DNA of 19,817 nucleotides from SIAJ01 sp036266155 (GTDB lineage Bacteria; Planctomycetota; Planctomycetia; Gemmatales; Gemmataceae). The stretch lies in contig DATANR010000200.1 of NCBI GenBank assembly GCA_036266155.1, positions 1-19,817 of the forward strand, given 5' to 3'. Both the position numbers and the translations under genes were made by a program. This document shows positions 14,433-19,817 of the stretch, one piece after another (within the stretch, counting starts at the first letter, position 1; the number at the start of each line of letters is the position of its first letter). Below the pieces are notes generated by a model. The model searched no databases, had not been told where the DNA came from, and saw nothing but the letters and a program-made list of their open reading frames with translations.

Positions 14433-15599
14433 CTATCTATTGTCGCCATACACATTTGCCCGCACGTCGCTCGGCAAGCGGTCCGGATAGGGCAGCGCCT
14501 TCAAGAAGAAGACGATGTCCCACACCTGAGCGTCGGTCAGACTCGTGGCCGCCGGCATATTGGCGGGCGGGATGCCACCGCGGATGCGACGGAAGAGTTG
14601 CTCGAGGCCGTCACCGCCCTTGCGGCGAATCTCAGTCAGGTCGCCGGGCTTTAGCCGTGTGCCCCAGATGTCGTACTGGAACTTGCCGTCGCGACCGTAG
14701 TTGACGTGGCACGTCGTGCAAGCTCCGCCCTTGGAGTCGACGAACAGAGCGTGTCCACGGCGGATGTCGCTCGATTCCGGCGGATTCGCCGGGATCACCT
14801 GGGACTCGGCCGCGGTCCAGGCATGTAATTCTCGTTTCAACATCGTGGCGGCTTCGCTTGGCACATCGCCGGACAGGCCATCCTCACCATGAACGAGCAG
14901 CGTGCGCAACACATCGAGTTCGGTCTTGCCGCGAATGCTCAGGTACATCACGTAATCGATGAGTGAGTTGCGTTCCTCCTCGGTGCGCATGCCGAAGCTG
15001 GGCATCGCGGTCGGCTTCAGGCCGTTTGTGATCGTGCGAAACAGGTCAGCGCGCGTCGGCTTCTTGCCGGTCGACGTGAACTTGAAGCCGCCGGCGCGAA
15101 AGTCACGCGGGTGCGGCGTGACCCATTGCCCCGTCGGGCCGCGACCATCGCCGGCGAGGCCGTGACACTCCTGGCACCGGTCGCGAAAGAGCTTGCTGCC
15201 CGCGGCGAGACGTTCGTCCGTGAGGCCAAGTCCTTTGGCCAAAGACTTCGTCTCGTCATCACCCCCGATGGTCGGCTTGCCAGGTGTGCCAAATGTGTCG
15301 CGCAGGAATTGATTCAACTCGTCGCGCAGTGCCGGAGGAACGGTCGCCGGGTCGAGCACCTTGCCGCCATGGTCGTTGATGCGGCGAATCGCTTCTTCGA
15401 TTTCCCATTGCGGATCGGGCCCGTCGGGGGCTTGCTTCGGCAGTTCGACGACAACCCAATCGGTCCGAGCCGGGAATGTGACCGTCTCTGAATAGCCTTC
15501 GGGAGTTCGGCTGCAGCCGCCGCAGCCGCCGCACCCCGAAAAACAGACGAGGGCCAGCAAGGCTGGCCCTCGAACTGCATTCGCTCGCCGCGGCGACAT
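14433..15599 (-). CDS. Dihaem cytochrome c, probable lipoprotein, last gene of the oxidase operon
   Basis: The 388-residue protein has two c-type haem sites, CQECH at 142-146 (followed by GLAGDGRGP) and CTTCH at 294-298. Likely distal Met ligands are M199 (AMPSFG) and M348 (ANMPA). The N-terminus MSPRRANAVRGPALLALVCF is followed by SGCGGCGGC, which fits a lipoprotein signal with an ambiguous cysteine, so the protein is probably anchored on the outer face of the cytoplasmic membrane. The ATG at 15599 shares one base with the TAA of the subunit IV gene (TAATG), which implies translational coupling; the open frame further upstream overlaps that gene and is rejected. Position at the end of the oxidase operon suggests an electron donor or relay to CtaC. 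Its signal-peptide codons contain an 11-base-pair palindrome (15548-15572). Confidence 0.88.
   Translation of the reverse strand: MSPRRANAVRGPALLALVCFSGCGGCGGCSRTPEGYSETVTFPARTDWVVVELPKQAPDGPDPQWEIEEAIRRINDHGGKVLDPATVPPALRDELNQFLRDTFGTPGKPTIGGDDETKSLAKGLGLTDERLAAGSKLFRDRCQECHGLAGDGRGPTGQWVTPHPRDFRAGGFKFTSTGKKPTRADLFRTITNGLKPTAMPSFGMRTEEERNSLIDYVMYLSIRGKTELDVLRTLLVHGEDGLSGDVPSEAATMLKRELHAWTAAESQVIPANPPESSDIRRGHALFVDSKGGACTTCHVNYGRDGKFQYDIWGTRLKPGDLTEIRRKGGDGLEQLFRRIRGGIPPANMPAATSLTDAQVWDIVFFLKALPYPDRLPSDVRANVYGDNR
15548..15572. repeat. 11-base-pair perfect palindrome inside the cytochrome c signal-peptide coding region
   Basis: CGAGGGCCAGC (15548-15558), loop AAG, GCTGGCCCTCG (15562-15572). 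On the coding (minus) strand it encodes R-G-P-A-L-L-A-L-V in the signal peptide. The hairpin starts about 27 bases after the ATG, so it could fold in the mRNA early in the gene. The perfect pairing is more than codon bias alone would normally give. Confidence 0.75.
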
Positions 15600-15931
15600 T
15601 ACAAACCCCCGAGATGCCGGGTCGTGTAGTCGCTCAAGGGGAGTGCAAACAAGATCATCATGATGAAGATCCCGGACAGTGCGACGAGCCACGTCAACGA
15701 GTCCGACCGCTGAAGGTGCATCCAGTAGTAGGCGACAATGCTGACTTGGATGGCCGAGATCAGCATGTGCACGTAGATCGCTTTGTCGCCCAGGTGCGCA
15801 AACGAAACCGCGATGGTCGCGATCGCGCCCAGCACGAGAGCGAGATACACCATGAACACCGTCGCCGTCGTGTCGACGTGAGCGGCGGGGTTGTCTTCAC
15901 GGTGATGTTTATGGTCGAAATAGTAAGCCAT
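15599..15931 (-). CDS. Cytochrome c oxidase subunit IV family protein (CtaF-like)
   Basis: This 110-residue membrane protein has three hydrophobic helices, near residues 25-45, 53-72 and 78-98, with the family-like run YVHMLISAIQVSIVAYYWMH followed by LQRSDSLTWLVALSGIFIMM. Length and helix pattern match the prokaryotic COX4 family, a small accessory subunit of haem-copper oxidases without redox centres. The N-terminus (MAYYFDHKHHREDNPAAH) is His-rich and faces the cytosol or periplasm; I cannot decide which. It follows ctaE in the operon but is separated from it by 128 bases that hold a palindromic repeat, while its stop overlaps the next start. The Shine-Dalgarno is weak (GAG about ten bases upstream). 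Confidence 0.88.
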   Translation of the reverse strand: MAYYFDHKHHREDNPAAHVDTTATVFMVYLALVLGAIATIAVSFAHLGDKAIYVHMLISAIQVSIVAYYWMHLQRSDSLTWLVALSGIFIMMILFALPLSDYTTRHLGGL

Positions 15932-15947
15932 GTTCAGGTCTCGGTTC

Positions 15948-16049
15948 GGTTCCCCCTCCCGCTTTAGGGGAGGGGGTTAGGGGGAGGGGTCACGCGCTTG
16001 CGGCACCCAACCCCTCCCCCGGCCCCCTCCCCTAAAGCGGGAGGGGGAG
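15948..16049. repeat. Two-arm palindromic repeat inside the oxidase operon, an 'empty' relative of the DUF559 element
   Basis: The left arm 15948-15989 reads GGTT, CCCCCTCCC, GCTTTAG, GGGAGGGGG, TTA, GGGGGAGGGG. The right arm 16011-16049 is its inverted copy with CC in place of TTA. The 21-base spacer (TCACGCGCTTGCGGCACCCA A) codes for nothing obvious. Block order, the GGTT edge, the GCTT loop core and the TTA/CC asymmetry all match the element at 3584-4051, but the stems differ by compensating C/T-to-G/A changes, so it is a related subfamily, not a recent copy. It fills most of the gap between ctaE and the subunit IV gene and will be transcribed with them. Confidence 0.88.
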
Positions 16050-16059
16050 AAATACCAAA

Positions 16060-16783
16060 TCAAAAATGCAACGAATGATGCGGCCCCGCCAGGTACAAGA
16101 GCGGCATCAGGAACAACCAAATCGCATCGACCAAGTGCCAATACAAGCTCGACACCTCGACGGCGGCATAGCGGTCCGGCGTCAGCCAGCCCATGTACCC
16201 GCGATACCACAGGTAGGCGATCACGCCGATGCCGATGATGATGTGCAACCCGTGGATGCCGGTCATGACGAAATAGAATGTCATGAACAGGCGAACGCGC
16301 TGCGGGGCCACGCCTTTCTTTTCCCATTGCTCGTTGAGCGTAGTCGGCGGGGCATGTTCATCGTCAGGGTTGTGAACCTTTTCCTGGCCGAAGTTCGTCC
16401 GCCAGGGCATCAGGCCTTCTTCGTAATCCTGGTAATACTCGTAGGCCTTGAAGCACATGAATCCCGTGCCGAGCAGGCCGGACACCGCCAGGCACAAGAG
16501 CAACGTCGAACGCTTGCCCATCTGACAGGCGCGAATGGCGAACGTCATGGTCAACGAGCTGGTGATCAGCAAGAACGTATTCAGCCCCGCGACGGCCACG
16601 TTCAGGCGGCCGGCGATGTCGGCAAAGTCCTTCGGGTAGAGCAGGCGGTAGACGGTGTACGCCAAGAATATGCCGCCGAAGAACAGGATCTCGGTGGCGA
16701 GGAACATCCACATCCCGAGGCGCTCGGCGCCGCGTTGCTGTTCGATGTCCTCGAAATGGTGTTTCAGCGCTCCGGCCGCAACG

Positions 16784-16794
<11 letters not shown>
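16060..16794 (-). CDS. ctaE: Cytochrome c oxidase subunit III
   Basis: The 244-residue protein is a haem-copper oxidase subunit III. Hydrophobic helices are visible near residues 28-48, 68-86, 98-116, 170-195 and 218-240, a five-helix form as in caa3-type enzymes. Recognisable segments are RLGMWMFLATEILFFGGIF at the first helix and YWHLVDAIWLFLMPLLYL at the last, with the membrane Glu in the TEILFF segment. A polar loop of about 50 residues (near 118-168, with VHNPDDEHAPPTTLNEQWEK) separates helices three and four and is longer than in short homologues. The start ATG lies inside the end of ctaD (11-base overlap), so the two are translationally coupled. Downstream a palindromic repeat separates it from the subunit IV gene. 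No cofactor is bound by this subunit. Confidence 0.94.
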
Positions 16795-18471
<1,677 letters not shown>

Positions 18472-18475
<4 letters not shown>

Positions 18476-19608
18476 TTCGGGCCTCCCCCTTCACTCGACT
18501 TGCCTTGCGGCCGTTCCTCGGTCGGCGCGCCCACCGGCGGCACCCAATCCTCGGTTCGAACCGGCGTGTCGCCCTTCTTCAGCGACTTGATGTACGCGAC
18601 CACCTTGTTCAGGTCCTCGGGGCTGACCTTGTCGGTTCCGAAGTGGGGCATGATCGCTTCCCAGCCTTCGCGAACCTTGGCCCGCGGCTTGCGAATCGAT
18701 TCACGCAAATACTCGTCGTCCGCAATGACGCTGGTGCCGTCCTTGAACTGCCGACGCGTCCCGAAAATCTCCTCGAGTACCGGCGCCCGCGGGTTTTGCG
18801 TGTTGTGGCACTGGATGCAATTCAGTTTCATGAACAGTTGCCGGCCCTGGTGGGCCATCGAGCCATCGACCGCGTTGCGGTTCCCGTGGCCTTGGCCGCC
18901 ATCGGGCGACCATGTGCCGGCTAGCCACTTCGTATATGTGTCGCCGTCGACGACCACGACTTTGCCGACCATCAGCGAATGGTTCGTGCCGCAATACTGA
19001 TCGCAAAAAACGTCGTAGGTTCCGGTCTTGGTCGGCAAATACCACGTCGACGTATAGCGGCCGGGCACCACGTCGATCTTCTGACGGAAGGCAGGGATGC
19101 CGAAGTCGTGGATGACGTCCTCGGACGTCGTGATGATTTTGACCGGCCGGTTGACCGGCAGAACCATCACGCCTTCAAAGTACCCTTCGCCGCCAACGGT
19201 CTTGCTATAGTCAAGACTGTTCTGCCCCAGGATGACGCGCTGGCCCTCGGGATACTGAATCTTCCACATCCACTGTTTGCCGACGATATAGATTTCCGGC
19301 GCGTCCGGCGGCTCGTGGAAACACATGTTGTAGATCCAGGCGCCCCACGCGAAGAAGCCCAGAAACAGAACCAGGGGTATCACGGTCCAGGCCAGTTCCA
19401 TCTTGTGCGAACCGAGGATGCGCGGCGTCGGCGCGTAGCCGAGTTGATTGGGCACCTTGCGGCGGTAGACGATGCAGAAATAGAGCAGCGCGCCATAGAC
19501 TCCGAGCCCGGTGATCCCGCACACGGCCGAGATGAACCAGATCAGGTTGTCCACGTGCCAGGCAATTTCACTGGCCTGCGGCGGCAACATCGTCGTTTGC
19601 AGAATCAT
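18472..19608 (-). CDS. ctaC: Cytochrome c oxidase subunit II with fused cytochrome c domain (caa3-type)
   Basis: The 378-residue protein has two membrane helices (about 22-46 and 75-98), then the cupredoxin domain with the binuclear CuA site: H168 (VIHDFGIPAF), C202, C206, H210 and M213 in CDQYCGTNHSLM. The aromatic stretch KQWMWKIQYP (111-120) is the usual electron-transfer region. After about residue 250 comes a cytochrome c domain with CIQCH at 264-268 and probable Met ligand M320 (AIMPHFG). This fusion marks a caa3-type oxidase that can take electrons directly into its own haem c. No cleavable signal peptide or lipobox is apparent. The tail is Pro/Gly-rich. I kept ATG 19608; a second ATG at 19590 (MLPPQASEIAWHVDNL) is an alternative. 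The stop overlaps the ctaD start by four bases. Confidence 0.95.
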
Positions 19609-19674
19609 GGATTCGATCCGTTTCGGCCTGATCTAAGCTCCACTCGGAGCACGTGATCCACTCCGTCGCTACCG

Positions 19675-19817
19675 CTACTCGACACCCACGCCGGCCAGCG
19701 GCGGGCTCGATTCCTTTTTCTTCGACGCCGACTTCCAAGCCCAGCGTCCGAGCAAGAACAACAGCAAGGCGACCGGCATGACCAGCGAGCGCTGTGCCCA
19801 GTTCGGCAGCGAATTCA
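19675..19817 (-). CDS. C-terminal end of a membrane-associated protein (partial at window edge)
   Basis: A minus-strand frame enters from the right edge and ends at a TAG at 19675-19677. The visible 46 residues are NSLPNWAQRSLVMPVALLLF continuing LLGRWAWKSASKKKESSPPL and a short tail. They show one hydrophobic helix followed by a Lys/Ser-rich, positively charged end, which suggests a C-terminal membrane anchor with the tail in the cytosol. It is 66 bases upstream of ctaC on the same strand and so probably belongs to the oxidase operon. Genes in this position are often assembly factors such as SCO proteins, but the fragment is too short to assign. Confidence 0.6.
   Translation of the reverse strand, partial: NSLPNWAQRSLVMPVALLLFLLGRWAWKSASKKKESSPPLAGVGVE

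Overview
The window looks like a chromosomal segment of a high-GC Planctomycetes bacterium, most likely from the Gemmata-like lineage. This is inferred from gene content: a DUF1592/DUF1588/DUF1585 cytochrome-like protein paired with a Tat-exported DUF1552 protein, a YncE-type propeller fused to an alkaline-phosphatase-type domain, an ECF sigma factor next to a membrane-anchored Ser/Thr kinase, a Cys/Tyr-rich small secreted protein, and an A2-type cytochrome oxidase operon. No rRNA, tRNA, CRISPR array or classical transposase was seen.

Layout. Positions 1-7577 are all on the plus strand: the 3' part of a DUF1592-family gene, a DUF1552 gene, a DUF559 nuclease-like gene lying inside a pair of long palindromic inverted repeats, a short-chain dehydrogenase, and a large exported propeller/phosphatase fusion. 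Positions 7612-8482 hold a STAS-domain gene that appears frameshifted and a small membrane protein. Positions 8661-9866 (minus) hold the secreted Cys/Tyr-rich protein and an ECF sigma factor. The kinase (9927-12134, plus) is divergent from the sigma gene across 60 bases. From 12426 to the end everything is on the minus strand: a membrane-anchored trypsin-like protease, then an oxidase operon read from right to left: a partial membrane protein, ctaC (with fused cytochrome c), ctaD, ctaE, a subunit IV gene and a dihaem cytochrome c lipoprotein. Overlaps at ctaC/ctaD (4 bases), ctaD/ctaE (11 bases) and subunit IV/cytochrome c (1 base) support one transcript.

How the genes work together. The oxidase cluster encodes a caa3-like terminal oxidase in which electrons can enter through the cytochrome c fused to subunit II, with the dihaem lipoprotein as a probable extra donor or relay. 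The ECF/kinase pair, and perhaps the STAS protein, form a signalling neighbourhood. The first block is a set of exported proteins of poorly known role.

The most unusual feature is the density of palindromic repeats: six different inverted-repeat families in under 20 kb, five in gaps between genes and one inside a signal-peptide coding region. One family is present in two forms. At 3584-4051 its two ~40-base arms enclose the DUF559 gene and supply both that gene's ribosome binding site and its last ~14 codons. At 15948-16049 the same two-arm architecture encloses only 21 bases and interrupts an otherwise tightly packed oxidase operon. This resembles an autonomous/non-autonomous pair of a small nuclease-linked element and is the best candidate here for a little-described system.
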